DNA of 64,000 nucleotides. Origin: Oxytricha trifallax. Lineage: Eukaryota; Ciliophora; Spirotrichea; Sporadotrichida; Oxytrichidae. The position numbers were made by a program, and so were the translations under genes. A model generated the notes under the pieces. That model had not been told where the DNA came from, searched no databases, and saw nothing but the letters and a program-made list of their open reading frames with translations. Positions 1 through 12,686 of this stretch are shown one piece after another. Every line of letters starts with the position of its first letter. Position 1 is the first letter of the stretch. The DNA lies in the NCBI GenBank assembly GCA_000711775.1, contig ARYC01001244.1, positions 1-64,000 on the forward strand, in the 5' to 3' direction.

Positions 1-972
1 CTGACTCTCTTAGCAGCACTCTTAATAAAATCTACTGTATCTATCTTTAATTCATGCATCAGATGGTAGAGCAGCAATTTCTTATAGTGACCTTTCAATA
101 ACCCCCAATATAATTCAATTCCATTTAACTAAGGGCTGTAAGGAACATTATATACAGGTGTTATATTTAGCCTTTCATATTCCTTCCTTGAGTCTTTAGT
201 TTTATGAACTGACAAGTTATCAACGAATAGAATAATCTCTTAATCAGCGTACTTATCTCTGAGTTATTGCAAGAATTTAATATATTATTCAGTCTTTATA
301 GAACGAGGGTGAATAACATAAGTCTCGAGGCCACTATCTTCACTTATTCCTCCAAGAATTGCATGAGTTTACACCTTAACTTTTTAGTCATAAACTTCTA
401 TATTACTATACCTCTTGTACCAAGACCTTGATATAAATGTATTGAATGTAAATACAGCCTCATCAGCGTGTATGAACTTTATATTATGCTCTTAAGACCT
501 CTGCATTTAATCGAATATATAATTTAAATTAGTCTTATAAAATGGAACATTAAAGTCAATCACTCTCTTAATGCGATTGACTGTCTTGTAAGATATTCCA
601 TTCTTTTTATATATGTTCGCTATAGATTAAGCAGAGATGTGGAGCTCAGGAAATTGGCGATGAAACATCACAGCCCTCTAGGCAAGAGAGAAATGAGCCC
701 AGAATTTAAGAGTCTTATCATTAATAAGATATTCAATATGATGCTGCTAAAATTTTAAGGGTCTCTTAGGATTAGAATTAAGATGCTATCTCTTTAAATT
801 CAATGATAATAGACAGTGAGACCTCACAATTGCTGGAAATTTAGGAGTAGCCTTGATATAGACGTATAATTCAAACAGGCTTGAGTTATTCACTATATTC
901 ATCACATCCATATCGCAACTTAAACAATAAATCTATAAACTCACTGTCATAAACTGAACCAAAACCTCGCAT
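1..972 (-). pseudogene. TBE 42-kDa DDE transposase, broken and partial
   Basis: The start codon at 972 begins MRGF, equivalent to MRDL in the intact copy B gene, about 136 bp inside the telomeric tip. Relative to copy B one base is missing near 872, so the frame runs into TGA after about 35 codons. Downstream the conserved transposase text continues in another frame, including the HADEAVF and VDNLSVHK motifs around the two catalytic aspartates. The C-terminus runs off the window. It would have catalysed TBE excision and insertion; in Oxytricha such transposases act in germline genome rearrangement. As it stands this copy cannot make the full protein. Confidence 0.88.
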
Positions 973-1108
973 AATCACTTAAAATACTAATATTTAAACA
1001 TTAAACCCCTACATAAACCCTATTAAAACCCTAATAAAGTATGCACTAATAGTCTACTTTTATCAATCAAAAACTCAATCAAACTACTGAAAGGGTTTTG
1101 GGGTTTTG
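1..1108 (-). mobile_element. TBE transposon copy A, terminal part (cut by window edge)
   Basis: This is one end of a TBE (telomere-bearing element, Tc1/mariner superfamily). The right tip reads GGGTTTTGGGGTTTTG, the complement of C4A4 telomeric repeat, and is followed by AAT at 1109-1111, the usual ANT-type target triplet. The inner terminal repeat, about 135 bp, matches both ends of copy B. The rest of the element lies left of the window. Only the transposase gene is visible, reading leftward from the terminal repeat as in the other copies. The sequence is very close to copy B, so the two belong to the same subfamily. Confidence 0.93.
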
Positions 1109-1934
1109 AATGTTCTAATAATATAATTATGGATTTTTAGGGAAGTTTGCTCAGTATGCTACTGCTTTACCGCCTTAAATATATATTAAATATAAATATA
1201 CCAATTGCTTTATGTCTAGGGAAGTATGACACTCTAGCTATCACAATTGAAAACGAAATGAACATAGACAAGATTATGCAATTAATTAAATATAAGGAAT
1301 ACGAATTATGTTACCTAGGTTTAATCCTAGCTAAAGATATGATTTATTTTGAATAGCGGACGATAAAGTTGAGACGATTTATCTTGAATCTTTATTTAAA
1401 TTCATATTGATATAGAGGTTTAAAACCACTATCAAGTACTATCTTTATATTGGTTAGTAGCAATCACAGTGAATTGTTTATGTATTTTGTGCTACTAGTA
1501 TCGTATCTACTTTCCATCAATAATCACCAAGTTACAGATGGAATAATTATGATAACTCTATGACTGCTTCTCAAGATTTTAGTAAGTAAAACCCTGATAG
1601 TAAAATGAGATATCTATATTAGCGACAATTTAATGCATAATTACAGCTAAAATATATAATAATTGATTATTTAAAGATTTATAATTAATTTTGGTTTTAT
1701 TATAGCTTTATATTCATATACTTACATAAGGATTAGTGCTTTATTTAAAACAATAGAATTTCATTGATATTATTGTCATTCATATTTTGAGGATATTCTT
1801 AATTTTTCTTTAATTTAGTTCTTGAATTGAAGAAACTAGATAATGAGGTTCACATACCTCCTAATAAACTAAAGATTGTCTAAGGCGACGGAGTCTGTGC
1901 AGTTTTTTTTAAAGTTATGCGGTGTATCTCTTTA

Positions 1935-3116
1935 AAATAAGTTCAATTTCAAGAAGTTCACCATTAAGGATGAAGCTGGTGGCTTGGAAGATGAAAGTGG
2001 AGATGCTGGTGATGATAAGGACTGAAGTGAAGATATTGCAGATAAGACCAACAACCAAAAGATGATGATGATATTGAAAATTTTACAGATTTCTGCCAAA
2101 GAGCAGACCATCAAGTGGATACTCTACAGAATCAGATTATTCAATCTGAAATTAGCAGGGCAGTATGAATGATGGAAGTGTAGAGAGAGAGTCCTCACAA
2201 ACTTAAAATGAGTAACCTCCCTAACGACGAAAAAGAATGGAGAAATCGCTTGTATCACAACAAGAAATACAATAACTCTGTCAAATAAGCACTTCCAAAT
2301 ATAAAAACAAAGCTTGAGAAATTTTCTGAAGAAGTATGCAAGGCTATATAGAATAAAGCTTGAAATTCTCTATAATTAAAATATTTTAATATTTGATAGT
2401 CATAATGTTAAAAAGGTTTTAATGATATTCATAATTAAAGTTTATATTTTAAAAGATTCAGTATAAATAATAATTCAATGTTTATTAATAATGAGGATTG
2501 GTAAGATATTTTATCTATTTTAATATAATTAATCAAAATTCTATATAATCTAATTGTTTTAGACATACACTATTCTCTTTTAAAAATAAATTAAAGTTAA
2601 TAATTTTATAGTTAAAAATTCCTAGCTACGCAGCTCAAATAAATAAATAAATAAATATCTGAAGTAGTTTTTATGGCAAGAAGGGGGGTACTTTATCAAA
2701 GAGCTTCTAAGGAATGACTGGAGATTAAAGAGCTTACTCTCAAAACCCAAAGGATATATAAACTGCATTCGTTACAGTAAGCAAAAATGTAGGTGACAGG
2801 GATCATGAATTCAGGAAATTAATGAGAGATTATCTAATGTTGAGAGAAAGATTGATGATATTCCTTTATAAATGTAAATTTTATGTTGCACTCATGCTAA
2901 ATTTATATCTTTGTAATACAGGAAAATTATTCAGTGACAACACTCCACTTTAAAAGATTGAGAAATCAATTGCCACAGTAATATTAGATTTTAAATCTAT
3001 CGATATAAGAAAAAGCGTGGTTTAAAACACTCTCTTCCAATTAAAACTTAAGGAAAAAACAAAGCATTAAAAATACACAAAAGTAGAGTTCAAAGATGGT
3101 GCTTAGAAATAACGAT
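1935..3116 (+). pseudogene. coding-like remnants, unrecognised
   Basis: Two stretches have higher GC and a protein-like composition when TAA/TAG are read as Gln. At 1935-2365 an acidic segment (DEAGGLEDESGDAGDD) is followed, after frame changes, by a Q/N-rich, coiled-coil-like part with NDEKEWRNRLYHNKKYN. At 2770-3116 a frame contains VSKNVGDRDHEFRKLMRDY and ends at TGA. AT-rich DNA lies between them. They could be two pieces of one gene split by an internal eliminated sequence, or two remnants. No family was recognised. Confidence 0.25.
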
Positions 3117-3544
3117 GATCATGATTTTGAAAATTGAAAGCAAAATATTTAAATTTAAAGAGAATCATTTTTTATATAATTACTTACAGATAAAATTATA
3201 TTGATTTAAGTAGCGTTCATGATAATACACTGATAGAAATACATAAAAAAAATAAGTAATATATAAGTATTATGAACAGAAAACTTTAGACATAAAATAT
3301 TTAAATTTAAGATTAAATAAATGATTCTTAAAGTGTAAATATCCAATTGACTAGTTAAAGTCCCTCATTAGCAAGCTCAAGAATTCTCAAGTTACAAATA
3401 AAAGTTCAATTTACAACATTAAACTTCACTAGATTTCAACTTCTCAAACTACTAATTAAACTTAAAATTAAGAGAATATAAAGAATTCTATGAATCTAAA
3501 TTCAAAACTGTTAGTAAGCTAGTCTCAAAATTAATTGCAATAAA

Positions 3545-4219
3545 AATAATTTCAATCTCCCAGAGCTATCGGAATTTATTTGAAAAACTTTCCAAAGAAA
3601 TATAGCACTTAAATTTGTACTTTAGAAATCACTCAAGAATTTAGAAGTGATGAAGAGTAAAAGTAAGATTTGCTAGGTGATGACATCATATATGAGCAAG
3701 GTAATCATTACAAGTATTAGGGTAGACTAGAATCTGCACCGCATTTTTTTAATCCAGATAATGATAAAAACAATTCTATTGGTCTATCACTTATTGATCT
3801 TGATAAACGTAATGTAATATAGGTGATTCTCATGATCAAAGCTTTTTTAATTGTCCCAAGATGTTTCCAGCAAAAACCGCAAAATAGTCCTTTGCAAACA
3901 AGGATCAACTACAATAAATATTAAAGTAGTTAACCTCTTAAAAGATTGGAATTGCTAGTTCAAATAAGCTATTTTAGTAGCAATTTTAAGATTAGTTAAG
4001 CTTAAATTTATTTTAGCAAGCAAATTTATTGCATATATACAACTAACAATAGCATTCAAGGAATGATAATCATCCTTTGGGTAGCAGCCACAGATACCTT
4101 ATTATGTTTTACTAATGCAAGCTCACCAAATGTTAGCGGTTATACTTCTTTTGCGTAAAATTAAAGCCTACAATAGCCCACTTACGATGATTTTAAAGAT
4201 TATAAGAGCAGTATTTGAA
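3545..4219 (+). CDS. possible coding stretch, unrecognised
   Basis: The frame is open for about 225 codons with TAA/TAG as Gln and stops at TGA (4217-4219). It includes EITQEFRSDEEQKQDLLGDD and, near the end, CFTNASSPNVSGYTSF. No clear start codon or family motif was seen. By chance alone frames of this length are expected several dozen times in a 64-kb window of this composition, so the case rests only on the non-random residue content. It may be an MDS, a remnant, or nothing. Confidence 0.2.
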
Positions 4220-4455
4220 ATATGTTCTATGGCTTGAAATGAGCATATATCAATAGAAAAAAAAGAGAGAAAAAAAAGTATTATTTTAAGAGCAAAATAT
4301 ATTACAAAAGAACTAAATAATTAGCTAAAAGCTAATATTAGTCTTTTACAAAGTTTGTCTCAAATGCAATTAAGAACTGAGAATTATATCTAAAATGAAA
4401 CACTAGCTAAAAATTAGTGGTAATATGTTTCTCAAGCAAAAAATAGAACAACAGG

Positions 4456-5760
4456 TATGTTTCTTGTCTTAACTGCTCTTCTTATCCCTCTTAATTTGGA
4501 TTGTTGAGTTAAATTGAAATCAATTACAGAGTCTCTTAATTTTCTAATAACCAAGGGACAAGAAGCTTTCTTCAATGAAACTGATCATAAGATTTGCAAT
4601 TCTAACCAGAATTCTAAAACTCTCAAAGTTAACTAATATAAACTAATTAAAAGAACGAAAGGTAAAATACTCCAATAAATCTTTACAATCAAATTTAATA
4701 GTAGTAATTCAAAATTGAATAAAATGAAGTTAGTATGAGTAATCCTAAAGAAGTTAAAATTTTTTGTCATATAAATTTAAATAAAGCTTGATAATTAACA
4801 ATTAAAAATTTGGCTTTACAAATTTTTTAATTTGTCTTTATGAAATTAAGTTGTATTATAACTTGTAATTTAAATTTGAAAAAGAGGCTTAAGCAAGTAG
4901 AGTCTACTCTAAAACCATCCAGTACATATTTTGAGGTATTTTAAAATCAACTATTAAATTATTTTTATTCATATTTTTGAACAAATTTATGAATAATAAG
5001 ACATAAAAACTATTTCCTATTTTATCTACTTATTATTTAACAGCTTTGCCATCAATATGGTATTAGTTTTAAATAAATCTTTTTATAATAGATTTCAGCT
5101 TTAATATTTAAGAATATAATAGGTATACAATTGAGAATCAGAGAAATGGCTCTATTACACCTGATTAATTCAAAGAGACAATTAAATTAATTGCATTTAA
5201 AATCCCAAAAAATTCTCAAATCTTTCTTTAAATATATGGCATATTTGAGAAAAATTAAAGTACTTTTACCCTGGGCTTTTTATTGTATTCTGACGGGGTA
5301 ATCTATCAAATAATTTTATAGGAAATTATTTTTAAATATTAGAAGTTTATTTCTTTTAAAAATAAACTAATTCTTTGATGAGTAAATTGAATAAATCATA
5401 TTTTGCAAAACTCTTATGTATTAGACATATCCAATGCTGATCTAAAGCTGTCGTGGCAAAGTTTAATCTATATCTAAATTCAAATAAAATTTGTTTATTC
5501 TCCAAGAAATGTTATTAATCTTTTCTATTTTTTAAAACATCTTTTGCCTCAAATTCTATGCTATATCTTTAAGACTTACCAAAACCTTTATTTTCTCATT
5601 ATTTTAGTTAATACAAAATTAACAGAAATCACAGAAACATTAGTAAATTTAGTTATAAAATGCATCTTAATTTATAGCTTGTTAGAATTTTGGGGTTTAA
5701 TTGGCTAACTCATAAAATAAAAACTAAAATAATTTCTAGAGTTTAGATATATTATTATTA
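4456..5760. other. AT-rich stretch, no convincing gene
   Basis: A short frame at 4456 starts MFLVLTALLIPLNLDC, which looks like a signal peptide, but it meets TGA at once and has no recognisable continuation. The rest is AT-rich sequence without repeats or homology that I can see. Confidence 0.3.
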
Positions 5761-5788
5761 TTTATTATTTAATGGTGAACGGAAATTA

Positions 5789-6060
5789 ATGCTAAGGCTT
5801 AAGCCAGATAGATATAATCAGATATTCATACTTTTGACTTTTGGCGATCCAGTTGCCTCTTTAATGGGAGTTAGCCCTATATGTACTCGACTAGTTTCAT
5901 ACCGTGCACGTTTACCGATTGCCTTGGGTAGGTCTCATGTGGTCTTTCGCTACTTCGTATCTAGAATTTAGATATTATTAGCGCATTTAGGTTAATTATC
6001 GGCCGAGGAAAGGCTTCGACCATTAATTTTATCTAAACCAAGTTACTTTTAGTTTAAACC
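5789..6060 (+). pseudogene. possible polyprenol/dolichol-kinase-like fragment
   Basis: A GC-rich island encodes MLRLKPDRYNQIFILL followed by TFGDPVASLMG. A hydrophobic helix leading into GD-x-(A/V)AS-x-x-G resembles the CTP-binding signature of dolichol, phytol and CTP-dependent diacylglycerol kinases (membrane enzymes that phosphorylate lipid alcohols). A later GRSHV could correspond to the G(K/R)SLEG motif of that family with a changed residue. The frame stays open past the island. The fragment is far shorter than a whole enzyme. Identification rests on one motif and is tentative. Confidence 0.28.
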
Positions 6061-6960
6061 TTTTAAAAATATTTGAATAAATATAACTATATCAGGAACA
6101 ATAGCTTAGGTTTGAGTTCTGCTTTACAAAAAAAGGGATAGATCCAGTGCTTCTTAAGAAAGAATTATTTTCGTTACTGGTAAATGTTCCCAACCTTCAA
6201 CAACTTAAAGTGTAATACTTTTGATTTCCAAATATCCGTTAAAAGCACTATAACCAAATCAATCATTAAATGAGCTTACTTAACCTAATTTAATGAAGAT
6301 GAGTAACAACAAATGATTATACAATAAAATAACAATAATCAGTATTAGTATTCTTATCACCAAGAGACAAATCAAGGTTTTAGACAGCAATAGTAATGAA
6401 ATAAAGCTTTTTTGTGTGTATTATTGTGTATACTGTAATTTTGTATAAAAACCTTTCTAATTGTAAAATTATTATAGATATAAGAGGGGCAATTAGTCGG
6501 TATTATAAATTAAATGATAAAATAAATAAGCCATAATGTAGTGATTAATCACCTCAATAAAAATCTACTTCCTAAAAATAATCTATAATAGCAATTTATT
6601 CAGGACTTGCAACAAAACTCTAAAACCTAAATTTATTTCAATTAAAATCTAAATCCTATACCAATTCAAATATAATAGAATAAAATATTAAAGTAATTTT
6701 AAAAGGATCTGAAAATTATATCATGAAACAGAGTTATTAAAATGCAATATTTTTTAATCAAAGAGAGTAGCTGGAAATCTAGACATAAATAACAAATACC
6801 TGGAAATAATAGTTCCAATTAGAGTACTTAGAATTTCCAGATCACTATCAGTTAAATTACCATAGAGTAGTAAACTTAAAATTATGAAAAGTTTAACAAG
6901 CAAGTAAAGCTCATGGAAAGCTTAAAATTAAGTTAATTTATAATAATAATAATTAATCCT

Positions 6961-6987
6961 CATCGGGGGCTCCAGGCCCCCCGGATG
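6961..6987. other. GC-rich hairpin
   Basis: CATCGGGGGC and GCCCCCCGGATG face each other across a five-base loop (TCCAG), allowing one bulge. The stem is almost pure G:C in an AT-rich surround. It sits just downstream of the minus-strand frame at 7025. It could be an RNA hairpin or a remnant of an element end. Confidence 0.5.
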
Positions 6988-6997
6988 AATATATTTG

Positions 6998-7250
6998 TCA
7001 TATATATGCAAGGGACAAGCCCTTTTAATTGTTATTTAAATTCAAACTGTAAAGAGTTGGCTTACGCTCAATAACTCTAATAATGTAATGAGTTTCAAGT
7101 ATCCTCCTGACGAATCTTGATAGTTCATTACGGTCTTCTAGGTATAGCCCTTGATCAATTATCTCAGTCACTGTATGAAACTGCAAGTGTAAAAAGTACT
7201 TTATGTTGTATCGATGAAACATTTCTTGAATGATTAACTTGGTAATAGCT
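6998..7250 (-). pseudogene. coding-like fragment, unrecognised (winged-helix-like)
   Basis: A minus-strand frame contains HTVTEIIDQGLYLEDRNELS and RFVRRILETHYIIRVIERKP, ending YSLNLNNNQKGLSLAYI before TGA. The spacing of helix, helix and the final basic turn is like a winged-helix DNA-binding fold, but no family-specific motif is present. The fragment is about 85 residues with no clear start. GC is higher than in the flanks. Confidence 0.25.
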
Positions 7251-7754
7251 GTGGTGAGCTATAGTCCTCTTCAGTCAAAGATTGAGTCATGTTCCATGTC
7301 GGTCTAGCACTTGTGGTTGAGTGAAGCTTGTGATAATTATTATTATTATTATTTGTTAATTTAATAATAAGTTTGAGTCTTCAGTAGATGGTTGGATCCT
7401 CTTATTTTTCTTAAATTATTAATAGTAATATTATTTTTTTGTGGGGACTATTTTTACTACTCTTTTGGTCAGTGTATTTCTTTAAGGAACTATAAAATTG
7501 ATAAGTACCACTCTATTTGTTTTTATAGTTCTAGTAGCACTTCTACTACCATTAAGGTTTGTATGTAGAAGGCAATTGGTTCCTCATTAGTTGATGAACT
7601 CTTAGTTAGTTGAAGTATTTATGATTTATAATAGGAAAATTAATTTAAATCAAAAACTTAATATATCAAAAAGTATTCGTATAGATCAGACGCAGGATGA
7701 GCTACAGCACTCACTTAAAAATTAAGTTACAAAAACAATATCTTTAAACTTTTT

Positions 7755-7905
7755 TTTATAGTGGTCCTACCTGGTAAGACTGCAGGTGCCACAAGGCAGG
7801 TGCTTCGCAGGGACACACAAGGAGGGGAACAAGAAACAGTAAAAATGCTTGAAGATGAAGACGATGACGATGATGATGAAGACAGGATGCTTTTTTTTAG
7901 AAATT
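7755..7905 (+). pseudogene. short coding-like island with acidic run, unrecognised
   Basis: A GC-rich patch reads TAGATRQVLRRDTQGGEQET and then KMLEDEDDDDDDEDRML, an Asp/Glu run. AT-rich DNA on both sides makes it look like a single small MDS or remnant. No family was recognised. Confidence 0.25.
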
Positions 7906-8129
7906 TCCATTTTCACTTTTATAATAAGTATTCTGATTAACTTTAATTAAATTATTAATTCACTAAATTTTCCAAAGTATAAATTATGATTCTTTACCTA
8001 GGTTTTCCTAGTAATCTCGGAATAACTTCTCTAGGAATCACTGACTTGGATTCAATTAAGGTTGACAAAAATTATTATAAAAATTTATGTTTTTTATATT
8101 TAATAACTTTTTGTCTGTGGCCTGGTTCG

Positions 8130-8665
8130 AAATCATATTTGATCATGACGTATTGACTTAGGTCTAGAATGTAGTCCTATTTGGTATATGAACTTTTTGG
8201 CATTAGTTGGTATCTTTTTAGTTTGTGGTCGTAAGATTTCATTGCCGGCCCTTCTTTCAGTAGATATCCTCCATTGAAGTGTGGTAGTATTCTCTTTTTT
8301 CCCTGGGTGCATAGTACTTGCCCAGCTTAACTCTTCTCTGTGAAAAAATTGGTTCAAATTCTATTCTTGTTGAGACCATCGCTTTATTTTGACTTTGTTC
8401 TTATGAATTGTATTGGGAAGGGATGGTATAAAATAGTGGACTTAGGGTGGTTTGTTTAGAAGTCTCCACTTATTTTGTTGTTTTTCTCCTTCTTCCTCTA
8501 TATCATTTCTCATTAAGGTAAATAGGGTCTTCTTAATGGCTTAAGGTAGGTGTCCAATGATACGGTCAAAGGTGTCTAGGTCCCGATCAACATCTTATTT
8601 TTGGTCAGTAATCTGATCAGATTCTAATGTGGCTAGGGGGTATCTAGTACTAATTTGGACACGTG
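8130..8665 (-). pseudogene. decayed coding region, unrecognised
   Basis: Three successive minus-strand frames are protein-like. The first has QKQDVDRDLDTFDRIIGHLP and continues to NKWRLLNKPPQVHYFIPSLP. The second has RVKLGKYYAPREKREYYHTS. The third has GPAMKSYDHKLKRYQLMP and LDLSQYVMIKYDFEPGHRQK. The text changes frame twice with no AT-rich gap, so it is a broken gene rather than a split one. It abuts the left end of the TBE-like transposon, and the island at 12740-12955 abuts the other end on the same strand; they may be two halves of one gene. Confidence 0.35.
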
Positions 8666-8766
8666 TTCAAAGTCGAATTTTGAGTCGGTCTGAGTCAATC
8701 ATCAGTTTTAATTTCTTTCAAAAATATCTAATAATTATAAAAACTTTAATAATCTAACTAATAAAG

Positions 8767-9816
8767 ATGAGACACCTATTCAGCATGAGTGACAATCACA
8801 TAAAAGCAATATTATTAATGAGATTTAGATCTGAAGCACCCAGTGAATCATCAAAAGTCTACATGACTTACAAATAAATTTCAAAAGTTATTTAGACTTC
8901 TGAATATATAATATGAAGAGTATGTGTTGCTAAACTATAAAACAAAGAAATATATTAAAAACAAAAGCCATAAATAGAGCAATAATTAACAAATGAATAA
9001 TTAGATTTCTTGATGAGTCAATAATAACTCTAAAAAATGTAGCACCTATCACTAGCAGACAGATTGAAATAATTTAACTCACAATTTTAAACAAACTTAT
9101 TGAAATACTAAACTGCCTATAACATCCTTAAAAATTATGGTTTAAAATATAAATAGGTCAAGAAGACTTATCATCTTTCATAACACAAAAAAATATTAAT
9201 TGAAGAATAAAGGGCGAAATAGTTTTAGATGCTTCTTGATATTAAAAATTCAGGAATCAAAATTATATATGTTGACGAAGTCGTCTTCAACGCCCATTCA
9301 CAAAAATACAGAGCTTGATCATAAAGTTATTAAAATGTTTGGATTGAATAATAAGGCATAAAAATTGATACATTATCAGCAATTGTTTATATCAGTGAAG
9401 ACCAGGGAATTGAGACCTTTCTAATAAAATAAAAATCAATAAAAAAAGTTGACTTTTTGTAATCTCTTCAAGATGTTCAAAGACTCAATTAAAATAAAAA
9501 GATCTGTTTATTCATGGACAATTTATAAATTCACAAATCAAAAGAAGTGGGGAGTCAGATAAAACAATTTGGTTGGACGATAATTTATAATGCCCCTTAC
9601 TCATCTCAATTCCATAGTATTGAAGGAGCATTTTCAATTATTAAACGATATTATAGATAATAATTACAAAAGTTCAAGTTTAAAATCTCAAACCACAAGC
9701 ATATAAGAATTGTGGAAGATGCAATTTTGTCAATTAGAAAAGAATAAGTTATTAATTTAATTTAAAGATAGTATAGTATGATGAAAGACTTTATTGATAC
9801 TTATTTTTATGTTTGA
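8767..9816 (+). pseudogene. DD34E transposase of the TBE-like element
   Basis: The frame has 350 codons, the same length as the intact TBE transposase, with TAA/TAG as Gln. Catalytic residues are visible: Asp in YVDEVVF (residue 170), Asp in FMDNLQIHK (251) and Glu in SIEGAFSIIK (286). The last two are 34 residues apart, a DD34E triad of the IS630/Tc1/mariner type. Two in-frame TGA codons, at 8914 and 9316, interrupt it; the second falls where TBE has Trp (SRSWY versus YRA-TGA-SQ). The start was chosen for MRHL, matching the TBE length. Its 3' end converges on the 22-kDa-like gene 42 bp away. Confidence 0.85.
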
Positions 9817-9858
9817 TGATTAATTTAATTTAAATTAAAATAATTAATTAAATAAGAC

Positions 9859-10615
9859 TCAAAGATTAAACTGATATCTTTTTGAATCCACTGATTAGGT
9901 TTATTGGCTTGATTAATTCTGTTAAACCATCATTTTTTCTTCTTCCTGGTTGTTGTATTATTGTTATAACTCGAAAGTATTTCTTTTTTTTGTCATTTAG
10001 CGCTTTGCCTTCGATTATACTTTTAGCATAGCCAATCCTTTACCCTTAGACCCTATATTAAATTATTAATCATTAATATATTACTTACTAGAGAAAAAAG
10101 GTTCTTCTTGAATAGCTTAATAAATATCATTTCTTATTGCTATTGCTTGTTGCTAGGAATAGTCCACCTATTCAAGATTCCTTAGTCTATTTTAGCTTTT
10201 TACTAATTCTTATATATAATCAGGGGCTAGAGTTCCAACTATTTTAAAAAAGAAATCTCACTCTGGCAATTTTTTTGAATCACTGTAATAATTGAGATGT
10301 CTCATAATGTTGGGGTCACCTTTAACTTAGTTTAAAATATTTTCGATTTTAAATTCAGGATAGTGTGGCACTTCAATTATATTGAGATCCTTTTATTTTA
10401 TTAATAATTTTGAGCCCTATAAAAAATCTCTTAGAAATCTCATTGTTGTATTCTTATAGCCTGGAAGGCAATATCCCTCTATATTAATAATTATTTTATT
10501 GAGAATTACAATGATATTTGAGGAACCTATACCAGTCATCCTTTGATGATAATTTGCCCTCAAACAATCTTGCGTCAACATATTATTAATTACCAGGTTC
10601 GTTTGATGTGTTCAT
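9859..10615 (-). pseudogene. 22-kDa-like protein of the TBE-like element
   Basis: This is homologous to the TBE 22-kDa gene. It has GKLSSKDDWYRFL (TBE: GKFRSKEDFYIYL), DLNIIEVPHYPE (TBE: EIRMIEIPNYPE) and KLPE-x-DFFFKIVGTLAPDYIQE (TBE: KLPERNFFFGVLATLKPEYL). The C-terminus is Lys/Gln-rich, as in TBE. The start at 10615 begins MNTSNEPGN. One frameshift lies between the N-terminal part and the VPHYPE part, and one TGA replaces the Arg/Trp codon after KLPE. Its biochemical role is unknown even in TBE. It reads towards the transposase gene, as in TBE. Confidence 0.8.
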
Positions 10616-11036
10616 TTCAATTCTAAATAGATTAAGCCAAAAATTCTTTAAATAATTTTAATTCTTAATAGTTTTATAAATTATGATAAAATAATTAAAA
10701 GCTCAAATTATATTGGATAATATACTCAAAGTTACTAACTTAAGTATCAACTTTTGAGAATCCTGAGCTATTATAATTTCCAAATTAATTCTATTAACTT
10801 CTTTAAGGAAGTTTGATATTGTAAAAATTATTTATTAAAATAATTATAATAATAATTAATTCAGGATTCACTACTTATTCAACTTTATAGTTTAACCTTG
10901 ACTACCTTGTTCTATTCCTTTCTAAAAATTATATTCCTAGGTGACTTGATTGAAAACTTCTCAAATATTTTGTTGTCTGAACTAAATTATCTCAAAATTA
11001 TTTGTTTTAAACTATTTTCTCAACTTCAAGATTTTG

Positions 11037-11140
11037 AAAATTTTTCAAATTTGTCGACGGACAATTATCATCATAATGGTCTCGCGAGACAATAATTTCA
11101 ATAATTGTCCGTCGACAAATTAAATTTTTGAAAATATATA
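11037..11140. promoter_or_regulatory. hairpin between the divergent 22-kDa- and 57-kDa-like genes
   Basis: TTGTCGACGGACAATTA at 11054 is mirrored by TAATTGTCCGTCGACAA at about 11101, with TCTCGCGAGA, itself a palindrome, in the loop. The position matches that of the GGAGGTCCTCC repeat cluster in TBE copies B and C. A shared divergent promoter or binding site for an element-encoded protein is inferred; the sequence itself is not conserved between the families. Confidence 0.55.
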
Positions 11141-11313
11141 TTTAAAGTTAAAGTTAAATTCATAATAAAACAGAACAAGATTCATTGATTTATTAATTAA
11201 TTATTAGAATATTTCAAGTTAACCATGGTGAAGCATACTGAGTAGTATTAACGACTAATATAAAAAAATTAAGGGCCAATAATTGGGAAGGGGTCGAAGA
11301 ATTCAATTTTTCG

Positions 11314-12686
11314 ATGGAAAAATTTATTACTTGGTGCTAGTAAAATAATTATGACACAAATACAAAAGAAAGACCAAAACATCTCATAATATGTGAAACT
11401 TGCAATAGAATTTTTACTCACCCATCATTCCTTAAGGATTAAATCAGGCATGAAAGAGTTCCAAAAAAAAGAACAAAACTCAAAAAATAAAATGGAAAAT
11501 ATATTTGTGAAATTAAAGAATGCAGTTTTCAACCCACCCCGCTCAGACAGAATTTATTAAATCATTTATTTACTCATAATTAAAATCAACTAAAATAAAT
11601 CAATGTGAGTCCAAAAGTAAGTTTATATTCGTTTAAATAATTTATATAGCTTATATTTAAAGAAGAGATACTTGAGCAATACAAAACTAACTAAGACAAA
11701 TCTGAAGAGGTTATTAGTCAAAACTACTACAATAAATTCAAAGAATAATTAATCTGCAGAAAGGAACTTTTAGTTTTTGATGAAAATTAAAATTAAATAG
11801 AGGAAAATAGCTAAGGTCTCTTAGAACAAATTGAAGATGAAAGTTAATAAAACCTTGAGTATGATTAATAATTCCAATTAGTAGCAGATACTATCTACAA
11901 CGAAATCAACATTATTCTAGAATAAGCTAAAAATATAAATGTAATAATTGAAGATGGATCCAAGGAAGACATTTACTATAAAAACAACCACAAAATTTAT
12001 CAATAATATGAAGTTCAAGATTTAATCAATAACAAAATACTCTTTCAATAAGTTTGGAATCATTTTAGGCATCTTAAATATTTTAAGTAGTTAAACCAAA
12101 GCAATTAAATCAAATTTTAGCTATAAAATTTCAATATGATTAACTAACCTTAGTGAGCAGGTCCTTTGACTCTAATTTAAGAAAATTTCTAAATAATAGA
12201 ACTGATGAACGTTAATTATAATTAGCAATGGTAGGGTTGGTAAGAGCAGTATAACAACTTCACAAACTTAACATTGTTCATAGAGATATAAAACCTGAGA
12301 ACTTACTTATTCAGACCTAGGATAACTTTGAAGTATTTATTGGAAGCTATGATTTCTCAATAAGGGTTAATGATAAGTCAAATTCAAAGCCAAACTTTCA
12401 CAATCCTTACATATGCAATAAAATCTAATTAAGTAGTGGATCAAAATTTTGGGACATATTTGCATTGGGACTAATTATTCTTGAATTCATAGTAGGAAGA
12501 GACTTCTTTCTTTAAATGACTAATAAATCGATAGACTTCGACTTCATTTTAATAGATTTATTTGAAAACTTCGATGTCAACCACCTACTAAGCGAATTAT
12601 TATGCAGAATATTAATTGATAAAGACTAGAGTGTAAATACAAATGATATTAGCTTTGTACTCATTGAAGTCTTTAATGAGATGTGA
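11314..12686 (+). pseudogene. 57-kDa-like zinc-finger/kinase protein of the TBE-like element
   Basis: From MEKFITWC the frame runs to two C2H2-type zinc fingers: CETCNRIFTHPSFLKDQIRH (the first His of the usual pair is Gln) and CEIKECSFQPTP with LLNHLFTH. A long Q/N/E-rich linker follows. The kinase half has LVSRSFDSNLRKFLNN, then VQQLHKLNIVHRDIKPEN (catalytic loop) and SGSKFWDIFALGLIILEF. DFG is replaced by YDF. A frameshift near 12150 separates the two halves; otherwise it is open. The architecture is that of the TBE 57-kDa protein, whose function is unproven. The stop is TGA at 12684. Confidence 0.8.

Noticed and set aside
1147-1407. Open frame MLSMLLLYRLKYILNINIPI just outside TBE copy A
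   Set aside because: Hydrophobic AT-driven composition, no family motif, and length well within what chance gives when TGA is the only stop.
11037-11140. GTCGACGG hairpin as a rho-independent-type terminator
   Set aside because: The organism is a eukaryote, and the hairpin lies between two divergent genes, not after one.
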